64,000 nt of DNA from Linnemannia schmuckeri (GCA_029449235.1 JANATG010000008.1:868001-932000), one strand, 5' to 3'; shown: positions 11,795-24,978, counted from the first letter of the stretch. The notes: generated by a model from the sequence alone, not told the origin. Numbers and translations are program-made.

Positions 11795-14700
11795 CTATGA
11801 AGCCTCGGCTGTAGGAGAAGGTGCGGTTGGTGTCAAAGGAGCACTAGGTGTATTAGGAGTAACAGGGGTGGCAGGAGTACTGGGAACAGGCAAAGACGTC
11901 ATTTGCTCAATAGCAGCAGCAGCAGCAGTGGTGTCGGACGAAAGAGGGAGTGCAGCAGCAGGCATCTGGACACTTTCCATACTCTGGTTATTCTGCCATC
12001 CAACAATTAACGGAGTATCTCCTTCCTGGTTCTCAAAAGGTCCTCCGCGCCTCCTGCTCGAAACGCTCTCATTATCATCGCCCTGCTGTCGATTCTGACC
12101 TTGACCCTGTTTCTGACCTTCATCTTCTGAGTTCTCGTCGTCATCGTCTTCAGACGACGAGGAAGAAGAATCCTGGTCCGTAAGCGCACAGCCGACAACA
12201 TCGCCACTAATCGAGATCAACGCATATCCTTGGTTCTTGACACTCTCCTGGAAGAAGCTCTCATCGACTCGCAGACCCACAATCGCATCTCCACCCAGCG
12301 CCGCAACATGCGATCTCGCCACCGCCTGAATTTCCATCAAAAACATATGCACAAAGCCGCCCATCCCACTCGACACTGTTGTATCATGCAGAATATGCGT
12401 CTCCTTGACGAAATGCAGCGACAGCTTGCCCAGATACCGCGTCGGCGTCCGCCCCGGGATAAATGACAGCGGCGTCATCTCGATAAACGGTCGCTCTGCC
12501 GGCATCATGGGTAGCAGTGCGATCTTGCTGGCCGACTCGTCCAGCTGGCCTTGTCGGCTCATGATAGACGAAACAGATTGCTGGCGTGTATGTCGAGGGT
12601 ATCCTAACTCAGGTCGCATGGTCCCTGTTGTCAAATCATTCTCGTTGTTGAAACTGCCGTTGGAAGAGGCTGGTCGGTTGTTGTTGGAGTTGGGCGTCGG
12701 CGCAAGGTTGGATCCATTCGTCGCTGTCGAAAACTGTCCTCGCGCGTCCTGGGGTCGGTACCCTATCTGTCGATTTACTGGACCATCAAGAGGCGTACCC
12801 GGTTCACTGTCCATCCCCAGACGACTGTACCGTTCCCGAACAGGCGTATTCGGCGCCGTAGCAGCGGTCGATCCAGTAACCGTCTCATTCGACGTCTGTG
12901 AGACATGGCGATGTGGCGGAGCAGCCGTCGTAAGACGGGTATTGATATCCGTCATCGTGACGACAGGCGTTGCCAATCGACTCGATGAAGGTGTCTGTTG
13001 CTGGGGCGATTCCGAGATCTGACATTCGTCCATTTGGAACACCATCGACGAGTCCTCTCCTGTAACTACGAGTCGTCTTGGGTCTGATGAAGGCCTGGAT
13101 GGAGAGCTTCCATTTTCGGACTCGGATCGGGAGTGGCTGGTAGAAAGAGCCGCTGATCCAGGGACAGACCTCCAGGGTGATAGGGTGATTGGTACACCCA
13201 ACGGCTCCAACGTATCCATTTGCCGTTGTTGTCCAAGCGCAACGGCTGTCAATTGGATCTGGACTTCGTTCGCCCTCGGCAGCTGAATGTTGTAAGTGAT
13301 GCCAGCCAAGACACAGTCCGTAAAGTACGACAGTCGGAAACGAAGGTCCTCATAGATCGAACGGAAAAGGGCTGCCAGCTGCCGGTTGGGGTGGTGAGAA
13401 ATCATGTTGATATGTCCCTGTTTGATGGTGGTAATCAAATGGGCATTGTCAGGTATCATGGGATCGGTACTGACAAAGTATGGGTGGTTGGGAAGTGTCT
13501 CGGTGCTGCAAAGGAGGAATCCATCCGTAAAGACCGGGTCCAGCAAAACTGCCATTAAGTCCTCGTCTGCGTCGTCGTCGATCTGGATGACAACGTTGGT
13601 CTGGTAGTTGTCCTTCTCAGCTTCATCCTCCGAGTCCGAGCTAGACCCAGAGCTGTCGTCGTCCTGCTGAGCCGAATTATTCCCGTCCGGCACAGGTGGT
13701 AATGAAGCTGGATCTCCGTCTTCTGACTCTCTCAGTTTGGCAGCCTCCAAGTTCTGTCGATTGGCTTCTGAGAGGTCCATAATCTTACGCTGCATCTCCA
13801 GCAACTTCTTGTCCTCCTCGTCAATGACATCCAGGTTCCTCGAAATCCTCAGTGCCGGTGGTGTCGGTAGTGCTGAAAGGTACATGGCCGTTCCGCAAGC
13901 GACAGCGACAATCAACGAGTCTCCAACCGTGAGTTGGAACCGCAGACCAAAGATAGCATTCAATCCATGGATCTTGAGTTTGTACATGAGCTGCCGGTGG
14001 AGGTCGTACTCGACAAAAGGGATCGCATCACTGACAATCGTCGCGTTCGATTCGCCGTCCTTTCTCTTCTTGGCGCGGCAAACATGTGCTTCCACGAACG
14101 CGCTCTGGCCGACTACACCCAATTCCGCAGGTGGCTCCACGGTGCTCAACAAGATCTCGGGGACATATTTCTTCTTGCACTTTTGACACTTGACGAGACT
14201 CATAGGGAATGGCGATGATTTCCGGTGAAACGGAATATGGCACATCCTACACGCTGATTACATTTGATATAAAAAGCGCGATATTAATTGAGAAATCTAT
14301 CTCGTGAAGGCACAGAAGAATTAATCCCTCGTCTCAATACTTACCAGAGGGTTGCTTTCGCTTGCTTTTGCGCTTGGCCAGCATGTCCATCCACTGCTGC
14401 TCCTTGAGTGAGTTCTGGAAACTTGCCTTGGCTCCTCCAACAGAGGTCGAGAGATTATCCGTGCCGTTATCGACATACGATCGACTAATGCTTCCTGACC
14501 GCGAAAGGTTCCGGCCCGAGTCAAAGAATCCAGGTGTGAAGGCGGTCATATCCAAGTTCGCGGCTGTTCCAACTGCAGAAAGGACGATCAGCTCGTCGTT
14601 GATAGTAGTGACTTCCTGGTATCCAATGATGTGCGAACATCCGACCACGCGCGCATGCGACTTGATCTCGTCTCTTAGCTCATTCCACCAAGCGTCGCGC

Positions 14701-15947
14701 GTCTCAACATCGTCGTTTTCAATCAGCTTGACTGATCGTGCGCTCACGATACCTCCAAGGTTAAACACAGTTCCTGGTGGAAACTCGTGTAGTGTAAAAA
14801 TCTGCTGCTCCAGATACTTGTAGTTGTTGATGCTGTTTTTGGCGCCGCTGGCAATGGAAGGCGCAGAGTCAGTACTGCTGCTACTGTCGCTTGAAAAGGA
14901 TGAACCACGCCTCCTGGTCGTTGGTGTCGGTGGCATGGTGTCTGCTGCTGCTCCTGTAGGCGGCACACCAGTAAAGATGGGACTCTCTCCTTGCTCAGGA
15001 TCCAGGACGGATGTGAGAATATCTTCCGTGTGAAGATCGTTCAGAGTGAGTGCCTGCTGCTTGTCAGCGTACTGAGACGATGAGTTGGAGACTACGGCGA
15101 TCTTGACAGCAGTTCCAACAGCGCGAGCGGTGATAGCGTGCTCCTCGTTCTCCAGGTCGAAGCATTGCTGATATCCCAGCACGGCATTTCCTCCCATGTC
15201 AAGCGTCTCTTTGCCCAACAGTCGTCGAAGCTGTCCGGAAAGTCGAAAGAGAAGGCGCTGGCGTGCCTCGTTGGAAGAGCGCTGTGTTCGGAAACTGTCA
15301 CTCCAATGATACTCTGGATCGTCCTCGTTGACAATTGCATCCACGAATCCGTGCATCGCGACAATTTGATATCCTGCTGGCAAGGAGGTGGTAGAAAAGA
15401 ACATGATGCCTGCAGAAGAATCCTTGAATGGGTTGACGTCGCCAAAGAACTGAAGTTTGACCTGGACATTGACCTCGCCACGGACGCCGCGGATTGTATC
15501 ATAAATGGGGAACCATCCTGCGATCTGCCAGGGTGAATTGACGGGCAGAAGTGGGTTCAGGTCGATAAAGACGGAGCCGACAGAGTCGTTTGCGGTGATG
15601 GCGTCGTAGTCGAGCACCTTGAGCTCCAAGGGCTCGTTCTGGAGATCAGCATCGTCAGTGACCTCGAAGCGGAAGTCCTATGTCATCATGGCATGCACAC
15701 AGCATTCTTGTGAGTAGGTCATTCGCTGCGCTGTTGAAGAGTAAAAGGTGTGCATGGTACCAGAAGATGCATGGCAGCGTCTTACCTCGTTCCAGACGGG
15801 GTTGAGTGTTTTGCGGCAGACGGTTGTACGTTGGGCTTCAAAGTCAGCGAAGCGCACCTCGACATAGGCATCGGTCAAGTCGGAGGCCTTGTCCATGACA
15901 GGCAGATCCCTGGCGCCGACGACCCTGATCTTCAAGATGCATGGCAT
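11795..15947 (-). CDS. C2CD5/CDP138-like C2-domain protein
   Basis: The animal family member C2CD5 (CDP138) is a calcium-binding Akt substrate that promotes insertion of GLUT4 vesicles into the plasma membrane. A general role in vesicle-membrane fusion is inferred here. There are three exons, 15786-15947, 14345-15677 and 11795-14253, giving 1317 aa. Residues 1 to about 120 form the C2 domain with its loop aspartates (DLPVMDKASDLTDAYVEV). After it come family-specific blocks: a GWFPIYDTI..VRGE segment, a DPEYHW...SNEARQRL segment, GNAVLGYQQCFDLE, and ARSVKL...ETRDAWW..LRDEIKSHA. The exon 2/3 junction rebuilds a CxxCH...KCQKC pair of cysteine knuckles that is also present in the animal proteins. 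The C-terminal third holds a long Ser/Thr/Pro linker, acidic runs and a final Ala/Pro/Thr tail, and is longer than in the roughly 1000-residue human protein. The start is fixed by the C2 domain. Confidence 0.9.
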
Positions 15948-16175
15948 TTCAGGCGGGGGGAGGTGGAAAAGGTGGGAGAGTTGAAAAGGTGTGTGTGAAG
16001 GAGAGAGACTGCAAAAAAGGCTCTGGGAAACGAACAGGCTCAAATGCGACTCATCACGTGCAGCCAACTTTCTTTGGCCATTCCTTTTGAAGAAATTTGG
16101 CGGCGTTTTTTTTCTCTTCTTTTTGTCCTTTGTCCTACTCACCGATACTCTCGACCAAAGAATATACAGCTCATC
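15948..16175. promoter_or_regulatory. Short divergent promoter region (C2CD5-like / mannosyltransferase)
   Basis: Only 228 bp separate two start codons that face away from each other, so both core promoters and 5'UTRs must lie here or overlap the first exons. I see no clear TATA box. T- and C-rich tracts lead into the plus-strand gene. Confidence 0.5.
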
Positions 16176-17363
16176 ATGCCGCGCCGTCTGTTCTCGCTCG
16201 GGATCGCATTCTCCATCATACTTATGATGTCTGTCTGGGCCTTTCTTGGTTACTTTGTCATCCCATTCAACAGCCACAACACCTCCAGACACAAGTCTAC
16301 TAATCCAGCAGGAAAACAGGAGACAACGCCCGCAACAAACCGCCAAGCAACAGAGTACCGACTTCTCGACTTGGACAACATCCACCAATATCTCCTTCTG
16401 GACGACACAACAGAGCTCTCTCCAACAGACCACATCCTCATTCTTACCCCTCTCATGGATGCCGCACGCTACCTCGATAACTACTTTCAAAAGCTGGGCC
16501 AGATCGATTACCCCGCAGAGCTCATCTCTCTTGGCTTTCTTGTCTCGACAACCACAGAAGATTGCAGTAAAGACCCAACATTGCTTTCACTCCAAAAGCA
16601 CATCACGACTCTTCGCTCGCAGCCCGACAGACGTTACCGAAGGATTACTGTGCTCCATCAAAAGTCGGAGTCTTCGAATTTTACCCACGACCAGCGCCAC
16701 GGGTACGAACTGCAACCTGCCCGCAGGAAGATACTCGCTCGCTGCCGAAACACTCTTCTCGCTTCAGCTCTGATCGACGAGTCGTGGGTTCTTTGGTTGG
16801 ATGGTGACGTGGTTGATTACCCGCCTGATTTATTGCTAAAACTGATAAAATACGATAAGGACATCATTGCACCTAACTGCTTCCGATTCGAGTCGAGCTG
16901 GTTCAAGACCAAGAATGTTCCCTATGACCGCAACAACTGGATCGAGACCAAAGAGTCGCTTGCCAACCAACGTGTACTTGAAAAAGAAGAGATTCTCTTT
17001 GAAGGTGCGTGTTATTTATCGCAGCGTTGGTAATATTGACAATAATGAAGGTAACGGTGGATGAAGTGCACCAAGGTCGCTGATTGATTACATACCCGTA
17101 TGCTTCTGTTAGGCTATGAGAAGGAACACCCAACTTATCGCCTGTCGATGGCCGATCTGGCAAGGAATGTGCGAGGGCTGATTGAGATTGATGGAGTAGG
17201 AGGGACATTTACATTGGTCAAGGCAGCTGTTCATCGGGCAGGGATCAACTTTCCGCCTCTCCCTGTGGACCATGAGATTGAGACTGAAGGCATGGCGAAG
17301 TGGGCCAAGCGCGAGGGCTTTGGTGTCTTTGGTGTGCCCCATCTCATTGTTCAACACGCGTAA
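16176..17363 (+). CDS. Mnn9/Anp1/Van1-type mannosyltransferase (GT62)
   Basis: In yeast this family forms Golgi M-Pol complexes that extend the alpha-1,6-mannan backbone on N-glycans. There are two exons, 16176-17004 (donor GTGCGT) and 17113-17363, giving 359 aa. An N-terminal hydrophobic segment at about residues 6-30 gives a type II Golgi anchor. A catalytic region follows with the ILTPLMDA.RYLD..F block, the conserved ARR..LAR.RN.LL..AL segment, and the DGDVV metal and sugar-nucleotide motif after VLWL. Near the end of exon 1 is the IIAPNCF segment, and exon 2 holds the G-VGGT-TLVKA...G..FPP-P-DH-IETEG block typical of Anp1-family C-termini. Whether it corresponds to Mnn9, Anp1 or Van1 cannot be settled by eye. 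The gene is divergent from the C2CD5-like gene. Confidence 0.92.
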
Positions 17364-17530
17364 ATTACGCGACATGCACCGATTTAATTTTGCTGCCCAG
17401 TAGCAGTCCCTCTCTAAAATAGTTTTGTTTTGCAAGCCACACTAAAAAAAAGAAAAAATATGCTACTTTTCTTTAGCCAACATGTCCTCCTTTGTTCATT
17501 CCTTTTTTCTTCACTGTTCTCCATTCGACT

Positions 17531-20415
17531 ATGCCACCAAAAGCAAAAAAACAGAAAATAGGTGGGTAGTAGGACGTCCAACTAACAAGCATTGTTGCAG
17601 TCGCAGGACTACCACTTCTCCTTTCAAGGCACACACACTCATCGTCTTTTACTACTTTGCCCTTGTGCATTCATTAGTTCGGTCGACAACTACGACCACG
17701 ACTGTCTCTGTCGTCACCTCAACAACCGCTGCAGCAGCACCGCCACCATCGGCTCCTCTTAGCGCAGTCGCCGCCCGGAGACAGCAGTTGCAGGAACTCG
17801 CCAATAAGCCTCCTATTCCCGGGACAGAGGAACATTTGGAGGTCGACAATGTGGATGTTGATGGGGATGAAAAGGCATCATTGGACAGCAACGAGAGTGG
17901 CGATAGTGATTCAGATGAAGCCTCAGACCAGAGTGAAGGAGAAGATAACAGTGTCAAATTAGACGCCAAGGAGGCTACAGTTGTTCCACAAAACGAGAGG
18001 CGCGACCGAAAGTAAGTCAACTGCATGTCTGAATCGTGCATTTTTGCCGATCCGAAAACTGCTCAGAATGACTGATCTTTCGCAATTGTTTTAAATTTTA
18101 GACTCTTCCTGGACCCACAGTCTGTGTCATCATTCAAGCCAACGAGATACAACGTCGTCTATGTGTCCAACCCAGGAAGTCCGAGCATGGTCCTCATTGG
18201 CATGCGACGTGGCGAGGTGAGCACACAGAGCCAGGATTGACTTTTTTTTACTGCTTAATGCATAATCGAACCTGTCACTCACAACTTTCACTTCTCCATA
18301 AAGACGTTGGTGTTCCAAGGATGTGCAGATGTTATACCTCTTCTGGGGCACGCAACAACATTGGGATACATCATGTCAGGAACAGCTGAAAAGAAGCGTA
18401 CCGGATCAAAAAAGAACGTCAGGTCCGGACCAAAGGATCTCGATCTGTCATCAATCTCGATCTTTCCTATCATTTCGCCAAGAACGCATGCGCTAGCTGT
18501 GATCGAATCTATCGGCCTTGCAGGATCACAGAGAAATATGTTGGTTCCCCAAGGGACAACACTCACATCACCAGAACTTAAGGCGCAGTTGGAGACCTTG
18601 ACATCTCAGCTAGCTTCGGAAGATTTTGACACAGTGCTCGCCATCCGATCAGCCTCAGAATCCGGGATCTTCGGGATTGAGAAGGTTGTCCCTTTGTTCA
18701 AGGGTATTCTCTCCATCAAGCAGAACGCTCGTATTCGCGGTAACGAGGACGAGGAAAAGTTGGCGCGGATTCGATTCGAGACCAGTCTGCCCGGATTTCA
18801 TCCTATCCTCGAGCCAACAGACAGTATTGCGGCGCTCAGGATACCCAACACCTGGCAGGATGCCATGCAGGCGCTGATCGACTCGACCGTGGACGAGAAC
18901 TCGCAGCGCGTCAAGAAACCCCCTGTGTCGGTTGTGTGTGGAGGCAAGAAGATGGGCAAGTCGACCTTTTCGCGCCTGATTTTGAACCGCATGCTGAACA
19001 GGTAAGCATTGTTTGCGAATTGAAGTCCTTACTATTTTTGTCGTGTGCAAGGCAAGACCTTTCCTAATCACCGCGATACGTTCTTGGACACTTCTAGATA
19101 CCGGAAAGTGGCGTTTATTGAATGTGACATTGGACAGTCCGAGTTTACGCCAGTCGGGATGGTGGCTCTTCATGTCATTGAGACACCGGCACTGGGCGCA
19201 CCGTTCACTCACCCTCGGCAACCCTATAGAGCGTTCTTTGTAGGAAACAGTACTCCCAGAGACGACCCCGACTACTACATGGCTTGCCTCAAGGAGCTGG
19301 TCAAGACATACTACGGTGAGGTCTCGCATACGCGCTTATGGGACGAGAGCGACGATTATCACAGCGACGACGACGAGGATGACCATATACCACTAATCAT
19401 TAATACGCAAGGCTGGATCAAGGGCATGGGGTACGACCTTTTGATCCAACTCCTCGACTACACCGCTCCCTCCCACATCTTCGGATTCCACTCTCCATCA
19501 AACGGAGATTCCAATTTACCCCAATCGTTCTTCTCCACTATTCGGGACCAAGCTCTCACTGCCGGGCGTGAGCAACCAACGTTCCTTTATGTTGCAGCAG
19601 TTGTCCTTGGCGACGATAGCAACCTCTCGCCCTTTACAAAGTATCACCCTGCGGATCACCGTGCATTAGCACTACTGTCGTACTTTTACCTCAACCAGGG
19701 GACTGGCCTCGGAGGTGACACAGAGAACGGGAATCGACTTAGTTGGGATTTCACACAGGCATTGGTGGTACGACGGCCGTGGTGCTGGGACTGGACGAAC
19801 GCCAAGGGTGTCTGGGTGCTGTTTGATCAAGTCCCTCCCAGTCAGATCTTGTATACCTTGAATGCAAGTTTGGTCGCTTTGACAGGCGACAAGGAGAGCC
19901 CTCACGACGACGATGACGGTGAGAGAAAGACATCTCGGCCTCAGCTATCTGCGGCTGTTGATGGTACAACTGCAGGACAGATCGTACCACTAAACTATTT
20001 TCCACTTGGACAGTACCCTCCACCGCCTCCAGAACATACTACTTGCCACGGTCTAGCAATCATTCGTAGTATTCAACCTTCGACTCGCACACTCCACATT
20101 CTGACTCCTTTGGCGCCATCTAAGCTGAAGAAGTGCAATGGAATTGTGAAAGGAGCGATTCACATGCCTATTCACGCCAGCTTAGATCACAACGAGGACA
20201 ACAGTGCCGTCCGAGGTGTCGCTGGCGTTCCCTGGAAGGATGTTCCTTACCTTAACTACGAGGCACCAAGCGGGACCTACAGCAACAACCCGTCCCAGCC
20301 ACCTTCCCCCAGTAGCCAATCTCCTCGGTTAGGGTATGCTCCGCCTGTCAAGATTATTGGTTCCGACGCCAAGGTGACCCGCAAGAATCTCGGTCGCAAG
20401 CGTCTGCAGCAATAG
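17531..20415 (+). CDS. GRC3: Polynucleotide 5'-hydroxyl-kinase Grc3/NOL9
   Basis: Grc3/NOL9 is a nucleolar RNA kinase that works with the nuclease Las1 to process ITS2 of pre-rRNA. I infer five exons, 17531-17561, 17678-18011, 18102-18216, 18304-19001 and 19098-20415, giving 831 aa, longer than yeast Grc3 mostly through a low-complexity N-terminus. Residues 1-120 are basic, then Thr/Ala- and Asp/Glu/Ser-rich. A beta-rich domain follows (FKPTRYNVV, TLVFQGCADV..LLGHATTLGY). The P-loop GGKKMGKST sits at about residues 373-381, just before the exon 4/5 junction, and is followed by the Walker-B-like VAFIECDIGQSEFTP. The NTQGW.KG.G.DLL motif with its family-typical W and G residues comes later. The first junction is the least certain part: a different acceptor at 17601 gives a stop, so I used the one ending at 17677. 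Confidence 0.92.
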
Positions 20416-20588
20416 TTTTCCTGGACTCATAAAAAAAAACAATTTTCAAAAATGTACTCTGTTCCTGAAATTCATGATGTAGAAGTCACACATCCCCTTG
20501 TCACTTTTTTTTACGTTTCTCCAATCGCGAATCGCCATCAATCTTCTTTCTTTTCTTTGTGCAAACTGCCATCGAATGTCGACTCAGC

Positions 20589-23500
20589 ATGAATAGCGCT
20601 TTCTCATCATTCCAGGAAGACCTCGCTCTGGAACAAAGCTCTAAGCATTTCAGTGATGAGGAGCTCATCACTCGTTCAGACCTGCGTGCCAAAAAATACG
20701 CAGAAAATACTAACGAGGGGGGATTCAAAAATCTCGGTCTGGCGATCATGGTTATCTTTCAAACGAAGCGATCAGCACTCAAGAAAGCCATGGCGGATCT
20801 GGATGCTGAATGTGCGTTTGCTTCAACGAACTTTTTTGTTGGCTTTTGTTCACGTAACCGCGCAGCATGAGCTTTTTCGGACGGAAAAAAGGAGGGGTGT
20901 TGACGAACACAGCGTTTTTTTCACACCTCAATTATTTCTAGCGGCCGTTTCGGCGTCACTCAGGAGTCTGATTAAGCATGTGGAGACCACTGATACAGAT
21001 GATCAAGGCGAATTAGCGATTACTAGGATGCGAGAAGTCTACCGACCATTCATGGACAAGGTACATCAAAATGGATCAGCAACTCACCTACGGCCTCTTT
21101 GATTCAGTTCCGTCTCCCAATCTCCCAATGTGGAGGCTAAGGAAACTAATGTGGATCAAACATTTTCCTCCGCGCATCTGCACATACACGACAACAACCT
21201 CTAGATTATTAGAAAGTTAGATCCAGACAAGGAGATTGCATTTCTAGTGCTGGAGTGGCTTCTGTTGAGGTTTCCCTACAGGACGCTCATGATCCGTGCT
21301 CTCGGCGAGGATCTGTCGCCCTCCAACAACAAGAAGCGGAAACTGGCAGTCCTTGTGGCCATCGAAGATGCTATTGACGCGCAGAACAGACATCGATCTA
21401 CGGGTGCAAAAGAATGCACGGCAAAGTCAAAGGCAAAGGCGAAGTCAAAGTCGAAGTTGGTTGATGAGGAACCTGACCTTCTGGTATCGCAGCCTGCCCT
21501 GTCTAACGGTGGTAAGGAGTGGTCTCGTCTCTTTCGTTCTGAGTACATAGGTGTCAAGGAATTGGAGCACGTATTCACATTGGTACACTTTTTTTAACAA
21601 ACTAAGATCCAGACAAGCCAGTTGAGCCATTGGCAGATGCGGAAACTCTATCGGCATGGATGGCGTCCTTGTCAACGATAGTTCAAAACGATGGGTAAGT
21701 TTTCGCTTTGAATACACTGAGCATTGTATTTTGCATAGATCAGTAGTTTAACAGCAGGATGTTCAGTGCTCTTGCTCCAGATGGTAGTAGGTCAATGACG
21801 CGCCTCACAAGTCTTGCAATGGATATCGCCATTGAGGTCTCACGGATACTTGCGGACCAAACGCTTCTGGAAATCAAAGCTGCAGAGGACAAGGAGCGGA
21901 CACAGAAACCAGTTCTCGTGGTGGAAGTGAACTCCCAGGGCGAAAACAAGCACAAGGGGATGGATGCCGAGGACAAGCAACCATTCGGCTTGGGATTCGT
22001 CAAGAGCATGAAATCTATGCACACCATTGTCAAGTATTTCCTTCTAGTATGCATACATGGCCGTCAAGTCACGATATGATATTTTTCGGGGCGAAGCAGT
22101 CTGGTCGTGCGATGTCTGACCATCATTTCTCTTCGTATTCTAGTCGGGTCACAGTCAGATCGATGTTGCAACTGCGGGAATGACTGACATTTTGGATATG
22201 CTTGTACGATTCAACCGGCATCATGTGGGTGGTAGAGCTCTTCCGACGCGTGAGATCATGTTTTCATTTGCTCAGTCCTGGAACTTAATCTCCACGGTTC
22301 TTGCGAAAAGACGACTGGCGCTTACATCCAAAGAGACCCTGAAGCTAGCACAAGGGCATTCGCAGATGGTAACAAAAGTTTCGTCTCTTATCTCGCCTTT
22401 GAACTGTCCAGTGGCAAGAACCAACTAACCATTACATTGAGGATTGTAGAACGGGATCCCTCCTTATTTGAGACTATTGACGACAGGGCTATTACTGGGA
22501 TACTGTGGTCCTCCCTCTCAATTTGAGTCCGTTGTGAAAGCCTCAAGTGACGTTCGATCCACCCTCCTGGGGCTTGCAAACGTGGTGGTAAGGCTATTTT
22601 CCCTTTCTATCAGTTGTCACTTGTGCGGATCTTTCATTTCCTGCGATCAGTCATTTCATTCCTATACGACATGATTCATCCGCTTAGATCCTCGAAAACA
22701 TTCCTGTCGGTCAAGCAATAGCCATTGCTATACAAACATCTCTGATTCCAACGCTGAGCAAGGCCGAGGTCCAGGACATGAAGACAAAGATCGTTGCTAT
22801 TCTCGACAATCCTTCAGAACTATCCCTGGGCTCTGCGAACGTGGCTTCGTCTTACATGGCCATCTATCCTGAGGTGTTTGTTCCAGCATTGCTTACCCGC
22901 CTCCATCGTGAGGGTCAGGGTAGCTCAGTCCTGGCTGACAAGGCTGATGTCCGAAGGATCATGAACTCATTGCACGTTGTAGAGGCAATGGCTGGGAGGG
23001 ACTTTTTTGACATGGTTCTCTCAAAACAAGCGGGCGATTTGAGGTGCAGCGAACTTTTTTTTTGTCTGCCGTTAGGACTGTTACAATACTGAGGATTTTG
23101 ACTAATCATTCGTTGATATGGGGTTTAGGCGGAAACTAGAGGACCTGGTCATTGACTTGTTCCGGGAGAAAGATATCTCCATCAGGGTCACTCTAAGCCA
23201 GATCGTCGCTTCGCTGAGTAAGGACCAGTTTTCTTTGTTCATGAGTGTTGTCCACTTGAGAAAAAAATGTTGGCTGACCTCTCTTTCTCTTCCTTATTTT
23301 TTCTCTCTCTTTTCTCTCGTTCGTACCCTTCTTGTTCAGACCCAAACAAGATTATCGCCATCTATGGGCCTGAGATCAACTCTGCCAACAGCATCGTTCG
23401 TTCCAGAGCAGAATCCGTTTTGATTGAATGCATGCTTTCTCAGAGGCGAGACGCGTCCATGAGCGATGGGTTTACTGTCTTTCTCGAGTACATCCGGTAA

Positions 23501-24529
23501 GTAAACGCACTTTGAATGTGCAAAAATGCACACTTTGTGTTATGAACACCAAATTCGAACCTAACGTTACTTCACCTTTGATAGTCGTGTCGGTCGTGCA
23601 AGAGCAAACCAGAATGGTGCTTTGGTCAAGATCAAGTCTCCCTCGCAGTTATTTGCAAAAATTCAGCCCTCGAGCTCAAATCCAGCGCCACCAAGTATGT
23701 GCATTAACTTTATTTTCTTGACGTTTTTATGCATGCCACCATTACTGCACACAAAAAAACTAACATGACTTGATCTCGCGCCGTTATACAGATTCACAGG
23801 CGGACTCTCTCGACAGGCTACTCCGTGTGGTCAAGACTCTCGGCGAAACGATCCCCCCGACGCTGTGGGGTGACCTTCTTTCAGAGCTCGTTGCAAAGTC
23901 TTGCGGATTTCCCTCTGATCCTATCCTTGTCCGTGTTTGGTCGCAGCTGTCATCATCGATCGTCAAAAGCACCGAAGCTGTCTCTGCTCTGTTAGCCCTT
24001 GTTGACGACACTATGGAGCAGCAGGGTGAGCTCACTGAGGAGATGCTGGAAGCTGCACTGGATGCGAGTGATGAATCGCTCGATGACCTGCGGCTTGCCC
24101 GACTGGCCCCACTCGCGATCCTCAAGGTACTTTTTTTTTTACAGTCTGAACAAGAGGGTATGTACAGAGAGTTGATGCCTATTTTTTTATTTCGCCTCTC
24201 TCTTGCTCTTGTAGACACTTCCCACCGAACAACTTCAAGAGCAAGTTCATCTGTTAACCTCGAAGGATAGTGAGTTCGTGTCGGTCGCTGAACGCCTCAA
24301 CCAGCTACTACATCTAAGGTAAACAAATATCCCCGGTCTAGATGAACAACGCCCGTCTTCTCGTTACATCCATTACTCGTATTTGATGGACAACCTAACT
24401 TTACTCTCTCTATCGCTTTTAATTTTCGCTCCTCCTATCAATAGGGTCAGCAACGCGAACGAATTCGGACTGGTAAAAACACAGGCAGAAGAGCTCACTG
24501 GCGATCTTTTCCCTAACATTTCATCTTAA
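20589..24529 (+). CDS. Uncharacterised alpha-helical repeat protein, 14 exons
   Basis: I do not recognise this family. The model has exons 20589-20811, 20942-21060, 21205-21511, 21607-21694, 21758-22028, 22144-22368, 22450-22587, 22688-23043, 23129-23217, 23340-23496, 23585-23694, 23792-24126, 24215-24318 and 24445-24529. Together they give a continuous 868-aa frame. The protein is almost wholly helical, with regularly spaced amphipathic helices (runs such as FLVLEWLLLRFP and LRLLTTGLLLGY), which suggests a HEAT/ARM-type solenoid. A Lys/Ala/Ser-rich basic linker lies near residue 170. The C-terminal RLARLAPLAILKTLP segment looks like the conserved end of some eukaryotic ARM-repeat proteins. 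The exon 5 donor (GTCAAG at 22029) is a poor match and was chosen for phase; all other borders are canonical GT-AG. A seven-codon upstream ORF starts near 20577. Role, location and partners cannot be inferred. Confidence 0.75.
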
Positions 24530-24786
24530 ATACCCTAGGTAGATAGCTCTGCTTCGTCGTCAATAAAATGATGAGTCTTAGAGCGTTCAGAACAGATCTC
24601 TCTCTACTCTTAAAAAAATTCCGCGTGTTCTGCTTAGTAGCTAACTAAGAAAAAAAGTAACGGTCAACCAGGGAATTGAACCCAGACGCTTACTCTGCAC
24701 GGGATATCTGTAATATTTTGTTTTAGTTAAGGGTAACTGTAATCACCATTTCAGCCCTTTTTTTTTTTTTTTTTGTTTTTTTTGTC

Positions 24787-24978
24787 TTCCGTTGAAGCTG
24801 TGAGGAGTCTTCCATCACAGCCATGAAGAGCAGCGGCAATTGTTGCATAGAGCCATATTGTAGACCGGATCACGATTGATGGATGGCGCTTGAAAGAGTT
24901 TGGTATGCAGTCTCCTTTCACTCCCAAATGCCTCCCTTGGACTTTTACTATGGAAAAAAAATTGCGTACAAAAAAAAA
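24787..24978 (+). mobile_element. 5'-truncated LINE 3' tail (copy A, diverged)
   Basis: The segment matches the 3' untranslated tails at 59.6 and 60.3 kb: it starts with a TTGAAGCTGTGAGGAG block, has the CGGCAATTGTTGC and AGAGTTTGGTATG blocks, and ends with ATTGCGTAC plus poly-A. It has an internal insertion of roughly 20 bp relative to the other copies, and the AATAAA is degraded to an A-run. It is an old, dead-on-arrival copy with no coding sequence. Confidence 0.75.

Noticed and set aside
12405..13022. 205-codon plus-strand frame inside the C2CD5-like gene
   Set aside because: It lies entirely within the third exon of the real gene and shows no domain features.
17601..17677. Extra coding exon in Grc3 after the first acceptor at 17600
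   Set aside because: The frame from that acceptor reaches a stop at 17675-17677, while the next acceptor at 17677 joins the open frame in phase.
24655..24716. Possible minus-strand tRNA gene with box-B GGTTCAATTCC and T-run terminator
   Set aside because: No box A, no acceptor pairing and a mismatched T stem; at most a tRNA relic.
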